Positions 1 to 8,175 of a DNA stretch of 64,000 nt are shown piece after piece. A program made the position numbers and the translations under genes. Positions within the stretch are counted from its first letter, which is position 1; every line of letters begins with the position of its first letter. This stretch comes from Marinobacter maroccanus (lineage in GTDB: Bacteria; Pseudomonadota; Gammaproteobacteria; Pseudomonadales; Oleiphilaceae), in NCBI RefSeq assembly GCF_002933275.1, contig NZ_PSSX01000003.1:1-64000 (forward strand), written 5' to 3'. Under the pieces are notes generated by a model. The model worked only from the letters and a program-made list of their open reading frames with translations. It was not told the DNA's origin and made no database searches.

Positions 1-1
1 G

Positions 2-295
2 CTCTACAAACGACGGCAGGAAACCGTGGAGCGATCGTTCGCCGATGCCAAGCAGTTACATGGTCATCGTTACGCTCGCTTGCGAGGGCTCTCGAAGGTG
101 CGTGAGCAATGCCTGTTGGCCGCCGCAGCCCAGAATATGAAGAAGATCGCGCAGATCCTGGCGCGTCTTTTAGGGCTCAAATCCCTTGGGATACCTGGCT
201 TGCAGCGCCAAATTCAGAAATGGGCCCGGAAACTGGCTTATCTGGCGTATTGGCAATCCGATCGGGAATACTGGTCTCAATCCACCGTCAACTGA
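2..295 (+). CDS. IS1182-type transposase, C-terminal fragment (5' end outside window)
   Basis: The reading frame is open from the first bases of the window and ends at a stop at 295, so only about 97 C-terminal residues are present. The segment RRQETVERSFADAKQLHGH and the following RGLSKVREQCLLAAAAQN match the end of the DDE domain of IS1182/IS5-like transposases, including the conserved Glu of the E-R-x-F-A-D-A-K block. The family cuts and pastes its element through an RNase H-fold catalytic core. Whether the gene is intact cannot be judged. A GC-rich hairpin follows at 319-339. It adjoins the toxin-antitoxin pair, marking this edge as accessory DNA. Confidence 0.8.
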   Translation, partial: LYKRRQETVERSFADAKQLHGHRYARLRGLSKVREQCLLAAAAQNMKKIAQILARLLGLKSLGIPGLQRQIQKWARKLAYLAYWQSDREYWSQSTVN

Positions 296-318
296 ATTTA
301 AAGCGCCCAAATACAACA

Positions 319-339
319 AACCCCGGAAAAACCGGGGTT
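319..339. terminator. GC-rich hairpin after transposase
   Basis: Perfect 8-bp arms AACCCCGG (319-326) and CCGGGGTT (332-339) around an A5 loop. It lies 24 bases past the transposase stop. It has no long T-run, so it could be a weak terminator or part of the element's end rather than a strong intrinsic terminator. Confidence 0.4.
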
Positions 340-491
340 CGTCAGCAATCTGAGCTGCATACGCAGCTTTTTGGCGTGGTCGGGTTGAATGCCAGACGTG
401 TGGCCGGTCGAGTAAAACCGCCTCAGTCCTTTGTGACGGAATGATTTAATCATGAGGGAATAATAGCATGTTGCGCACCACGCAACAATAG

Positions 492-569
492 AGCTTAACG
501 CCCGCCCCACCGGTGACAGAACCGCAGCGAACAGGAGGTTTCGGCATCCGGCGCATGGCCTGGTTAGCT
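492..569 (-). other. attC-like recombination site (integron cassette relic)
   Basis: Read on the minus strand, directly at the antitoxin stop codon, is AGCTAAC (6 of 7 to the R'' consensus RYYYAAC). It is followed by CAGGCCATGCGCC, an imperfect stem-loop, then GGGCGGGCGTTAAGC, whose GTTAAGC fits the R' consensus GTTRRRY. The outer boxes are near-complementary with one bulged base and the inner GCC/CGCC blocks also pair. A length near 78 bp and a gene stop codon lying inside the first box are typical of gene cassettes. No integrase and no clear second attC site were found in the window, so this would be a lone or degenerate site. Confidence 0.4.
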
Positions 570-840
570 ATCGATCCTCGTGCAAGCGACCTTCCACATA
601 TTTATGAAGGATACTGGCAACAAGTGTTTGGTAGGGGATTCCTTCTGCCAGGGCTTTCTTCTGGAGCCCCCTAAGATCCTTGGAGGATAGTCTGATGTTA
701 ATACGGGCATCTTTCTTAAACATAGCCTCGGCGTACTGTTGATGCCTCGCTTTCCTGTCTTCACTGTCTGGCGCCCGCTGCAGCTCTCCTGCATCGAATG
801 CATCCAGGATTTCCTGCTCTTCTTTATCCAGCCTACTCAT
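568..840 (-). CDS. Ribbon-helix-helix antitoxin (BrnA/CopG-like)
   Basis: A 90-residue protein. The C-terminal part, starting near DARINIRLSSKDL (about residues 44-56), has the short beta strand plus two helices of a ribbon-helix-helix DNA-binding fold (NIRLSSKDLRGLQKKAL, then PYQTLVASILHKYVEG). The acidic N-terminal half is the likely toxin-binding part. Its ATG overlaps the toxin stop by 4 bases, the usual toxin-first BrnT-BrnA arrangement with translational coupling. Antitoxins of this family neutralise BrnT and repress their own operon; the palindrome at 1128-1142 is the likely operator. The stop codon lies inside an attC-like site. The exact subfamily (BrnA or another CopG type) is uncertain. 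Confidence 0.8.
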   Translation of the reverse strand: MSRLDKEEQEILDAFDAGELQRAPDSEDRKARHQQYAEAMFKKDARINIRLSSKDLRGLQKKALAEGIPYQTLVASILHKYVEGRLHEDR

Positions 841-1115
841 TTTGGACCTCCCAAATAGGTTTTGGTCGCTTTCCGGCTCGGGATGATCGTTTTCAGAAAA
901 ACCTCATCCTCTGACTCCACAAAGGGCACCAAATACGCATACCCCTCAATCTCAATCACATGAATTTGTTGCCCCGGATATCGCTCCTGATCTGGATGCT
1001 CGAACGTATCCAAGATGCCTCCAACCGAGATATGCAAAACCACATCCTCGAAAGAGACGTTCCGTTCTGCTTGGAGAAGCTTGTTCTTCTCTGGGTTCCA
1101 TGTGATAGGTTTCAT
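837..1115 (-). CDS. BrnT-like toxin
   Basis: A 92-residue protein with the BrnT pattern: an N-terminal W-x-P-E-K-N-K-x-L block (residues 5-14), then NVSFEDVVLHI, a central strand with R-Y-P-G-Q, then YAYLVPFVESEDEVFLKTIIPSRKAT. The K-T-I-I-P-S-R-K-A segment near the end is diagnostic for this RelE-fold ribonuclease family (DUF497). Such toxins cleave RNA and slow growth when the antitoxin is degraded. It is the first gene of a two-gene operon driven from the promoter at 1126-1154. Base composition looks lower in GC than the metabolic genes to the right, consistent with acquisition by transfer. Confidence 0.8.
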   Translation of the reverse strand: MKPITWNPEKNKLLQAERNVSFEDVVLHISVGGILDTFEHPDQERYPGQQIHVIEIEGYAYLVPFVESEDEVFLKTIIPSRKATKTYLGGPK

Positions 1116-1125
1116 GGGTCAAAGC

Positions 1126-1154
1126 TTAGCACATTGTGTGCTTTTTGTACTCAA
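1126..1154 (-). promoter_or_regulatory. Toxin-antitoxin promoter with operator palindrome
   Basis: On the minus strand TTGAGT (-35, 1149-1154) and TGCTAA (-10, 1126-1131) are separated by 17 bases. A perfect palindrome AGCACA-TTG-TGTGCT (1128-1142) overlaps the -10 element just upstream of the toxin start at 1115. This is where an RHH antitoxin would be expected to bind for autorepression. Confidence 0.55.
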
Positions 1155-1341
1155 CAGCTAATTCAACGACAAATGACATCTATCCCAACTTCACCTTTCC
1201 ACCACTCGGCGCATTAGATTTCGACGCTGCATCAAATAATTACCAGCCTTAAACCGTAGCCGGGCCGGGGATGGGCGTCAATTTTCGTCCGGCCGCCTGC
1301 TCGTTTATTCCCAGGCTCTTTGTGGTCCGTGATTTTGGCCT

Positions 1342-2109
1342 TTAGCCCGGCACAAACACCGGAAAACCATCCAGTTCAGCAGATAGCAAACGCTGGCCAA
1401 ACAGGCTCTCAAGCGCCGAGGTAACGAGCATGTCGCGGGCCGGGCCCCAGCAGGCCTGGCCGTCGGGGTACAGGAGGAGGATCTGGTCGCACCATCGGGC
1501 GGCCAGATTGAGGTCGTGGAGGCACATGAAGACAGCCCGATCGCAGGCTGCCTGCTGGCGCAGCAGCTTCATAACGGCGGTCTGGTGCTGTAAATCCAGG
1601 TGATTGGTGGGTTCGTCCAGGAGCCAGATTTCCGGGCTTTGGGTCATCAGGGTGGCAATGGCTACCCGCTGGCGTTCGCCGCCGGATAGGGTGTTCACCA
1701 GGCGATCTTTCAGGTGGATCACGTCCAGGGCTTCAAGGGCCCGTTCTGCAATCGCCAGATCCTCACCACTCTCCATCTGCCAGGGTGACAGCCAGGGGTG
1801 GCGACCGATCAGGGCGGTTTCCAATGCCGTTGCCGGGAATCCATCCTGCCGGTCCTGAAATACCAGGCCCATCCGTTGCGAGACGGTCTTGCGGCGGATG
1901 TTGCCCAGCGGCGTGCCGTCGAGCAATAGTTGTCCGCTTCGGGGCTCCCGCAATCCTGCCAGGGTATGAAGCAAGGTGGTTTTGCCCACGCCGTTGGGGC
2001 CCAGCACGCCCCAGACCTGTCCCGGTTCGATGGCCAGATTCAGGGGAACAACTGAGGCGCGCCCCGGAATGTCGATGATCAGCGCTTCGGTGGTCAGGCG
2101 TGTCATCAT
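1342..2109 (-). CDS. btuD: Cobalamin ABC transporter ATP-binding protein
   Basis: A 255-residue ABC ATPase of the FecE/BtuD group. It has Walker A GPNGVGKTT (residues 37-45), signature LSGGERQR near residue 145, Walker B WLLDEP and an H-loop in FMCLHDLNLAAR. It powers transport of a corrinoid through the BtuC membrane dimer. The start overlaps the end of the permease by 4 bases, so it is the last gene of the btuB-F-C-D operon. The family also serves heme and siderophores. Assignment to vitamin B12 comes from the riboswitch in front of the operon. Confidence 0.88.
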   Translation of the reverse strand: MMTRLTTEALIIDIPGRASVVPLNLAIEPGQVWGVLGPNGVGKTTLLHTLAGLREPRSGQLLLDGTPLGNIRRKTVSQRMGLVFQDRQDGFPATALETALIGRHPWLSPWQMESGEDLAIAERALEALDVIHLKDRLVNTLSGGERQRVAIATLMTQSPEIWLLDEPTNHLDLQHQTAVMKLLRQQAACDRAVFMCLHDLNLAARWCDQILLLYPDGQACWGPARDMLVTSALESLFGQRLLSAELDGFPVFVPG

Positions 2110-3080
2110 CGGCTCCTATACAGCAGATACAGGAAGGTCGGGACGCCGATCAGCGCGGTGATCACTCCAACCGGCAACTGTTCCGGTGCGATGACCACCC
2201 GCGCCAGGGTGTCTGCCAGCACCAGCAGCGTGCCGCCAGCCAGTGCGCAAGCCGGCAGAATCAGCCGCTGGTCGTTGCCCAGCACCAGCCGCAACATGTG
2301 CGGCACTACCAGACCAACAAAGCCTACCGAACCGGCCATGGTGACGGCGGTTGCGGTCAGCAGGCTGGCCATCAGGTAGATCGACCATTCCAATGGCCGC
2401 ACCGAAACACCCAGGGCGGCTGCCTGCAGGGAACCCCGGGCCAATACGTTCAGGGCCCGGCCCAGCGGAAACACCATCAGGCATACCAGCAACAAAATGA
2501 TCAGTCCCGGCCACGGCGTGGCTGCGTGGGAAAGATCGCCCATCAGCCAGTACAGCATGCCCGGCAATCGGCTGGCCGGGGTCATCGAGAGGATCAGGGT
2601 AATGATGGCGCCCCAGCCGGCGGCGACCACCACACCGGTGAGCAACAGCCGCGAAGGTGTCCAGCTGCCGCTGCCGTGGGCCAGACCAAACACCAGCAGG
2701 GTGGCCAGCATGGCGCCAGCAAACGCGGAGCCGGATACGAGAAAACCGGCAGCGCCGGCCAGCATGGCCAGTAACGCACCCACTGCCGCGCCACCGGAGA
2801 GCCCCAACACGTAGGGATCGGCCAAGGGGTTTCGCAACAACACCTGCATCAAAGCCCCGGCCACGGCCAGCAAACCGCCGGTTGCAAAAGCGCTCAGGGT
2901 GCGGGGCAGCCGGAGCTCCAGAATCAGCGTTTGCTGTAACTCGGTGCCGCTGCCGGTTATCACCCGCAGCGTGTCTTCAAAGCCGATGGCCGTGCTGCCG
3001 ATGCTGACGGAGATCAGGGCCGCCAGAAACCCTGCCAGCAGCAGAATAAGGAGTGGTTTGTAAGGGCTAGAGATTGGCAC
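2106..3080 (-). CDS. btuC: Cobalamin ABC transporter permease (FecCD family)
   Basis: A 324-residue, very hydrophobic protein with about ten predicted membrane segments. Family hallmarks are LRLPRTL (about residues 55-61), the GALMQVLLRNPLADPYVLGLSGGAA block and a C-terminal VGFVGLVVPHMLRL coupling segment. It forms the inner-membrane channel that takes B12 from the periplasmic binding protein. The start overlaps the end of btuF by 14 bases and the end overlaps btuD by 4, so translation is probably coupled. Confidence 0.88.
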   Translation of the reverse strand: MPISSPYKPLLILLLAGFLAALISVSIGSTAIGFEDTLRVITGSGTELQQTLILELRLPRTLSAFATGGLLAVAGALMQVLLRNPLADPYVLGLSGGAAVGALLAMLAGAAGFLVSGSAFAGAMLATLLVFGLAHGSGSWTPSRLLLTGVVVAAGWGAIITLILSMTPASRLPGMLYWLMGDLSHAATPWPGLIILLLVCLMVFPLGRALNVLARGSLQAAALGVSVRPLEWSIYLMASLLTATAVTMAGSVGFVGLVVPHMLRLVLGNDQRLILPACALAGGTLLVLADTLARVVIAPEQLPVGVITALIGVPTFLYLLYRSR

Positions 3081-3951
3081 GTGCCTGCTCCAGGGTCTGG
3101 CACAGGTGCCTGGCGCCGTCTGCCATCCGCAGCGTAGGCCGCGCCAGCAGGTCCGGCGGTTCGAGGAAGAGGTTGCCGGCGGCTACCGCTGCCAGGCCCG
3201 GAAACTCGCGCCAGGCTTCCAGCCACTGCCTGTCATCCGCCGACCCGGCGGTAATAATGGCTTCGGGGTTGGCTTCCAGAACCGCCTCCCGGCTTATCCG
3301 GGGCACCAGCCGTGGCAGCTCGCCGAACACATTAACGCCGCCGCACAGGGTGATGGCCTTGCTGATCAGCTCGTCCCGGTTCACGGTCATCAGTGGCTGG
3401 TCCCATATCTGGTAGAACACCTTAACCGGTCTGGCATCGGCATACTGCGCTTGCAGCGTGGCCATTTCTGCACGAAACGCTTCGGCCCGCTCATAGCCAA
3501 GCTCCGGTGAACCCGTCAGCAACGCCAGATCCGATACCGCCGCGGCAATATAGCCAAACGTCCGCGGAGCAAGCCAGAAAACAGGAATGCCAAGGCCGGA
3601 CAGCCGTTCCAGTTGGCTGCGGGAATTGCCATCCACCCAGGCCACCACCAGCTCCGGTGCCAGCGAAACAATGGCTTCCAGATCCAGGCGATTGCTGTCG
3701 CCCACCTGCGGCAAATCCGCCGCTTCTGGGGGATGGTCACTCCAGGCGCTCACCGCAACCACCCTGGCACCGGCGCCTGCAGAGAACAACAGCTCGGTGG
3801 CACCCGGTGACAGGGAGACAACCCGTTGAGCGGGTTGGGCCAGGCATACACGCTGGTTCAGCGCATCGCTTACACAGGGCCCCTCCGCCTGTGCCAACAA
3901 GGGCGCAAGCAGAGACAGCACACATAATGCAGCCAGCCCGGGGTGTCTCAT
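3067..3951 (-). CDS. btuF: Periplasmic cobalamin-binding protein
   Basis: A 294-residue protein with a cleavable signal peptide (hydrophobic core LAALCVLSLLAPLLAQA, residues 6-22) and a type III periplasmic-binding fold. It has the motif RVVSLSPGATELLFSAGAG, then LEAIVSLAPELVVAW, a long linking helix and a C-terminal lobe. Members deliver cobalamin or siderophores to FecCD-type permeases. The start lies 30 bases after the btuB stop, within the riboswitch-controlled operon. Substrate is inferred from the riboswitch and from the BtuB-type receptor. Confidence 0.85.
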   Translation of the reverse strand: MRHPGLAALCVLSLLAPLLAQAEGPCVSDALNQRVCLAQPAQRVVSLSPGATELLFSAGAGARVVAVSAWSDHPPEAADLPQVGDSNRLDLEAIVSLAPELVVAWVDGNSRSQLERLSGLGIPVFWLAPRTFGYIAAAVSDLALLTGSPELGYERAEAFRAEMATLQAQYADARPVKVFYQIWDQPLMTVNRDELISKAITLCGGVNVFGELPRLVPRISREAVLEANPEAIITAGSADDRQWLEAWREFPGLAAVAAGNLFLEPPDLLARPTLRMADGARHLCQTLEQARANL

Positions 3952-3981
3952 AGAGGGCGGAAGCCTCTCGGAACGGTGAAT

Positions 3982-5820
3982 TTACTGCTGGAAATCATAG
4001 CGCACCGAGGCCATGAAGGTTCGGCCGGCGGCCAGATAGTCGAAAGGCGCGAAGGTCGCACTGTCATATCCGATGCTGGTGGCATAGCGACGGTCCAATA
4101 CGTTATCGACCTTGAACGAGGCCGACCAGCCAGGCTGGAAGTTCCAGGCTGCCCTCAAGTCCACAGTACCGTAGCCTGGCAGCAGGCTGGTATTGGCTGC
4201 ATCGTTATAGCGGTCACTCTCGGCGATAAAGCTGGCTCCCACAGACCACTGAGAAAACAGGCGATCAATATCCAAACGCACATTCTTTTCCGCGCGACGC
4301 GGTAGCCGTGCGCCGGTATCGCGGTTCTCGGTATCCGCGTAGGTTAGTGCTGCCGCCAGATTCCAGTCCGCAGTCTCGATACCCGAAGAAACCTCAACGC
4401 CACGGATTCTGGCCGTTTCGACATTTTCCATGGTGCCCTCAAACGTCACGGGGTCAGAGACGTAGGTAATCAGGTCTTTCACATCGTTCTGGTAGATCGC
4501 AATGTCCCAGAACCAGCGATCGTAACGTCCGGAGAAGCCCGCCTCGACCATCTGCCCCTCTTCCGCATCAAGGTCGGGATTACCGGTGTAGAAGGGCACC
4601 GTCAGGTAGAGGTCATTAAAGGTTGGTGCCCGGAATGACGTTGCATAGCTGAGGCGAAAACGATGGGCACGATCCAGCTGGTGACCTAAGGCCACACCGC
4701 CAGTCTCCTCTTTGCCGTATGCCTCGTTGTCATCAAGACGCAGACTGAGCATCAGATCGGTGGCATCAAAGTTCAGACGGCCCTGGCCAAAGACCGCGCT
4801 GTTGGTCCGGCTGTCTTCGGTGAAATTGCTGGTGCCGTCCACTTCGTCAATCATGACTTCCGTGCCCAGAACCAGCTCATGAACACCGGCCGTCAGGGTG
4901 TTTTCCCAGCGCGCTGAGCGAGACAGTGTGTCGAAAGTGCTGGGATTGGCTCCGAAGGTATCCTGTTCGTCTCGGGCTTCCGAGAACTGGATCCGTGTGC
5001 GCCAGTAGTCACTGGCAACCGCTTCCAGATGTAAGCCCATGGCACGGATCAGGAAATCGGTATCGCCGCCTTCAAACTCGGTGTTACCTTCAGACTGGAA
5101 CACGGTTAGCCCTGCGCCGCCACCCTGGTCAAAACTGTGGCTCAGCTTGGCCAGGCCGCCGGTGTTCCGAAAGCCCTTGTCTTCACCGCCATCTCTCAGA
5201 TTGGTGCCATCGGTGTCCGAATAGACGCCACTGGCCAGGAACGAGGAACGGCCTTCCCGGCCAGCCAATCCAGCGGTAACCTCACGGGTTTTATGGGAGC
5301 CTGCTGTTAGCTCGCCCCAACCCTGGCGCCCGGCCTCAGGTTCCAGGGTGAACGCCTGGATGACACCGCCCACCGCATCGGCACCGTAGAGGGAGCTCTT
5401 CGCGCCCCGCACCAGCTCAACCCGTTCCATCAATTCCGGAGGCAAAAACTGCCAGGGCGGGATGCCCGCAGAGGCAGAGCGCAGTCGGATACCATCAAGA
5501 AGCAGCACGGTACCTGAGCTCCCCGCGCCCCGCAGGAATACGCTGGTGGTCTTGCCGTAACTGCCGTCCGACACCACGTTGATCCCCGGCTGGGCGCGCA
5601 GCAGATCGCGGAATTCCGCAGGCTTTTGCCGAACAATATCTTCCTTCTCGATGACCGTAACCGAAGACAGACTCTCCCCAACGGTCTTCGGCCCCAACGT
5701 CGCGGTAACCACGATGGGATCCAGGGCATCGGATTCTGGGGCAGACTGGGCCGAAACGGCCAGAGGCAGGGCGGCCATTGCAACACCGGCCAGTAAAACA
5801 GGGCTTTGAATTCTGAACAT
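3982..5820 (-). CDS. btuB: TonB-dependent vitamin B12 receptor
   Basis: A 612-residue outer-membrane receptor. A signal peptide (LLAGVAMAALPLAVSAQ) precedes a TonB box, DPIVVTATL (near residue 34). The plug domain carries FRDLLRAQPGINVVSDG and VELVRGAKSSLYGADAVGGVIQ, and a 22-strand barrel ends in the C-terminal aromatic residue region SVRYDFQQ. It imports cobalamin using TonB energy. An upstream ATG at 5853 is possible, but the ATG at 5820 sits 8-9 bases after GGAG and starts a proper signal peptide. Expression is presumably shut off by B12 through the riboswitch at about 5963-6163. Confidence 0.88.
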   Translation of the reverse strand: MFRIQSPVLLAGVAMAALPLAVSAQSAPESDALDPIVVTATLGPKTVGESLSSVTVIEKEDIVRQKPAEFRDLLRAQPGINVVSDGSYGKTTSVFLRGAGSSGTVLLLDGIRLRSASAGIPPWQFLPPELMERVELVRGAKSSLYGADAVGGVIQAFTLEPEAGRQGWGELTAGSHKTREVTAGLAGREGRSSFLASGVYSDTDGTNLRDGGEDKGFRNTGGLAKLSHSFDQGGGAGLTVFQSEGNTEFEGGDTDFLIRAMGLHLEAVASDYWRTRIQFSEARDEQDTFGANPSTFDTLSRSARWENTLTAGVHELVLGTEVMIDEVDGTSNFTEDSRTNSAVFGQGRLNFDATDLMLSLRLDDNEAYGKEETGGVALGHQLDRAHRFRLSYATSFRAPTFNDLYLTVPFYTGNPDLDAEEGQMVEAGFSGRYDRWFWDIAIYQNDVKDLITYVSDPVTFEGTMENVETARIRGVEVSSGIETADWNLAAALTYADTENRDTGARLPRRAEKNVRLDIDRLFSQWSVGASFIAESDRYNDAANTSLLPGYGTVDLRAAWNFQPGWSASFKVDNVLDRRYATSIGYDSATFAPFDYLAAGRTFMASVRYDFQQ

Positions 5821-5962
5821 GAAACTTGCTCCGCACTCCGCGCGCACCCGCACGGGAATCTGGGTTTTGTTGCGGAACAGGGAATGGGGGCAGGCGGTAG
5901 ACTGGCGTCAGGAATGCGGAACCGGCATATCACCCACCCAGGTTGCCCACCGCAACATCGGG

Positions 5963-6163
5963 TGTTTTTCCAGGCCGGTCTCCGGGCTGGCAGGCGGAAC
6001 TCTGGGTTCCCGGGCAATCACCTTCCCATGTCTTGGCGACACAGTGGCGCACAGATTGCCGTTGTCCTGCTTACCGTTGCGGGGGCAGCATCGGACTTGC
6101 ACTGGCGTTACCAGGCTCACCGATTTCCCGTTTCACCCGTCGCGCTTTGCGACGGGCACCTGA
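5963..6163 (-). ncRNA. Cobalamin riboswitch
   Basis: Read on the minus strand, the leader contains the conserved blocks of the AdoCbl riboswitch in order. These are CGGGTGAAACGGGAA with GGTGAGCC, then GCCAGTGCAAGTCCG, then the core GCTGCCCCCGCAACGGTAAG, and finally the B12 box GCCAGCCCGGAGACCGGCC (complement of about 5971-5991). It ends about 140 bases before the btuB start. There is no obvious intrinsic terminator between it and the gene, so control of translation initiation seems more likely. The boundaries are approximate. Confidence 0.93.
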
Positions 6164-6300
6164 AAAAAGTGTGGCAAGGCTAGCAACACCGGGGTAAGCG
6201 GTCAATGAAATCCATCAAAGGTCGACATGGCCGCAGGCCTCTGCCACTGCTATATTCCATGGCTGACAAACACTTTTTCTTCGCCACAACAGGGAGTTTT

Positions 6301-8175
6301 ATGCAGGCCGAGCTGGTCGACATCCGCAATCACATGGCCCAATATCCGCCGTTTGACGAGATGCCCGAGCAACTGCTCGACAGAGTGGTTGGCGACATAG
6401 AGGTTGTGTACTTCAAGGCCGGCAGCCAGATCCTGGAATTGGGCGACCCGAGCAGCTGGCTGTTTTACGTACGCAGTGGCGCCGTCGAAATCTATCGCAG
6501 AACCGGAGAACTCTATAACCGGATCAGTGAGGGCGAGGTCTTTGGCCAGTTTGGCCTTCTGATGAACAGGAAAGTGCGTTTCCCCGCCAGAGCCCTGGAA
6601 GACTCCCTGCTATACAAGATCCCCTACGAAACCTTCCAGTACCTCTGGGAGAACGACGACAACTTCGCCGATTTCGTCGAGATTGAAGACCGCAGCCGCC
6701 TGCGCTCAGCGGTTTCCCGCCGGGAGAAATCCAACGAGTTGATGACCTCCAAGGTCACGCGGCTGATATCCCGGGAACCGATTATGGCGCCCTGCACTGT
6801 CCGGCTTCAGGAAGCCGCCCGGATCATGACTGAAAACGGCGTTTCCGCGCTGCTATTGATGGATGAGGAAGGTGAGAAGCCTCGGCTCAAGGGCATCATC
6901 ACCGACCGCGACCTGCGTACCCGGGCCCTCAGCGAAGCGCTGGCCTCGGAAACCCCCATCAGCGAGATCATGTCTGAAGACCTGATCACCATCCGCTCGA
7001 ACATGTTCATATTCGAAGCCATGCTCACCATGCTGCACAACAACGTGCACCATCTTCCGGTGATGGACGGAGACGAGGTTCGTGGCGTGATTGCGCTGTC
7101 TGACATCGTGAAATACGAGAGCCAGAGCAGCCTGTACCTGGTCAGTAATATCTATCACCAGCAGGATGTAAAAGGCCTGAAGAAAATCAGCCTGGATGTG
7201 CGCGACAGCTTCGTGCGTATGGTGAACGAGGACGCCAACTCCCACATGATCGGCAGCGCCATGGCCGGCATCGGGCGCAGCTTTACCCAGCGCCTGCTGG
7301 AACTGGGCGAAGAGAAATTTGGACCACCGCCGGTGCCCTACTGCTTCATGGCCCTTGGCTCCATGGCCCGGGACGAGCAGCTGGTAGTCACCGACCAGGA
7401 CAACGCCATGATCCTGGACGATAGCTTTGTGCCGGAGGCCCACGACGAGTACTTCCGGGCGCTGGCGAAGTTCGTCAGCGATGGACTGGCCGAGTGTGGC
7501 TACTCCTATTGCACCGGCGACATCATGGCCACAAACCAGAAATGGCGGCAGCCTCTGAGCGTCTGGAAGGGCTATTTCACCGACTGGATCGAGAATCCAA
7601 AAGCCGAGGCCCTGCTCAACAGCAACATTTTCTTTGACCTGGATGGCATCTACGGCGAGACCGAATTCGCCGAGCAACTGAAGGCCCTGGTGGCCGAAAA
7701 AGCCAGCAACAGCCAGCGGTTCCTTGCCATGATGGCTCGCAACGCCCTGAACCGAACGCCGCCGATTGGCTTCTTCCGCACCTTCGTGCTGGAAGAAGAC
7801 GGCAAGCAGCAGAAGACCTTCAACCTGAAACGCCGTGGAACGGCGCCCCTGTCTGATCTGATCCGGATCCACGCCCTGGCCTGCAAATCCCGCGCACAGA
7901 ATTCCTTTGAACGCCTCAAGGCCATTGGCAACACCAAACTCCTGATGGAAGACGATCTTGGCAACCTCAGGGACGCACTCGAGTTCATTTCCATTGTCCG
8001 GATCCGGCATCAGGCCCTGGCGATAGAAGCCGGGCGCGAGCCAGACAACAATGTTCGCCCGGAAGACCTTTCACCCTTCGAGCGAAGCCATCTCAAGGAT
8101 GCGTTCCAGGTGGTCAACAATGCCCAGAAATTCCTGAGATTCCGGTACAACGCCCAGGTGGCCCGTAATGTCTGA
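6301..8175 (+). CDS. cNMP-binding/CBS/DUF294 nucleotidyltransferase-like protein
   Basis: A 624-residue cytosolic protein with four parts: an N-terminal cyclic-nucleotide-binding fold (about residues 1-125, including YFKAGSQILELGDPSSWLFYVRSGAVEI), a CBS pair (about 155-275), a DUF294 nucleotidyltransferase-like domain with GSMARDEQ and TDQDNAM (about 350-375), and a DUF294 C-terminal helical domain. The GS...D-x-D pattern resembles protein-PII uridylyltransferases, but the substrate is not known. An ATG at 6205 is in frame. The ATG at 6301 has AGGGAG five bases upstream and begins at the family's usual N-terminus. It overlaps the next gene by 8 bases. Confidence 0.85.
   Translation: MQAELVDIRNHMAQYPPFDEMPEQLLDRVVGDIEVVYFKAGSQILELGDPSSWLFYVRSGAVEIYRRTGELYNRISEGEVFGQFGLLMNRKVRFPARALEDSLLYKIPYETFQYLWENDDNFADFVEIEDRSRLRSAVSRREKSNELMTSKVTRLISREPIMAPCTVRLQEAARIMTENGVSALLLMDEEGEKPRLKGIITDRDLRTRALSEALASETPISEIMSEDLITIRSNMFIFEAMLTMLHNNVHHLPVMDGDEVRGVIALSDIVKYESQSSLYLVSNIYHQQDVKGLKKISLDVRDSFVRMVNEDANSHMIGSAMAGIGRSFTQRLLELGEEKFGPPPVPYCFMALGSMARDEQLVVTDQDNAMILDDSFVPEAHDEYFRALAKFVSDGLAECGYSYCTGDIMATNQKWRQPLSVWKGYFTDWIENPKAEALLNSNIFFDLDGIYGETEFAEQLKALVAEKASNSQRFLAMMARNALNRTPPIGFFRTFVLEEDGKQQKTFNLKRRGTAPLSDLIRIHALACKSRAQNSFERLKAIGNTKLLMEDDLGNLRDALEFISIVRIRHQALAIEAGREPDNNVRPEDLSPFERSHLKDAFQVVNNAQKFLRFRYNAQVARNV

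Noticed and set aside
298-510. 70-codon minus-strand frame after the transposase
   Set aside because: It runs through the hairpin at 319-339 and into the attC-like site, and its Cys/Tyr-rich sequence resembles no protein. No ribosome site was seen.
1155-1341. Second attC site upstream of the toxin gene
   Set aside because: GTT-containing words occur (for example complement of ATTCAAC at 1161-1167) but no paired inner boxes or stem-loop could be found.
6853-8010. Minus-strand open frame of 385 codons opposite the DUF294 gene
   Set aside because: The plus-strand product has clear cNMP, CBS and DUF294 domains. The antisense sequence is His/Gly/Val-rich as expected from reversed GC-rich codons.
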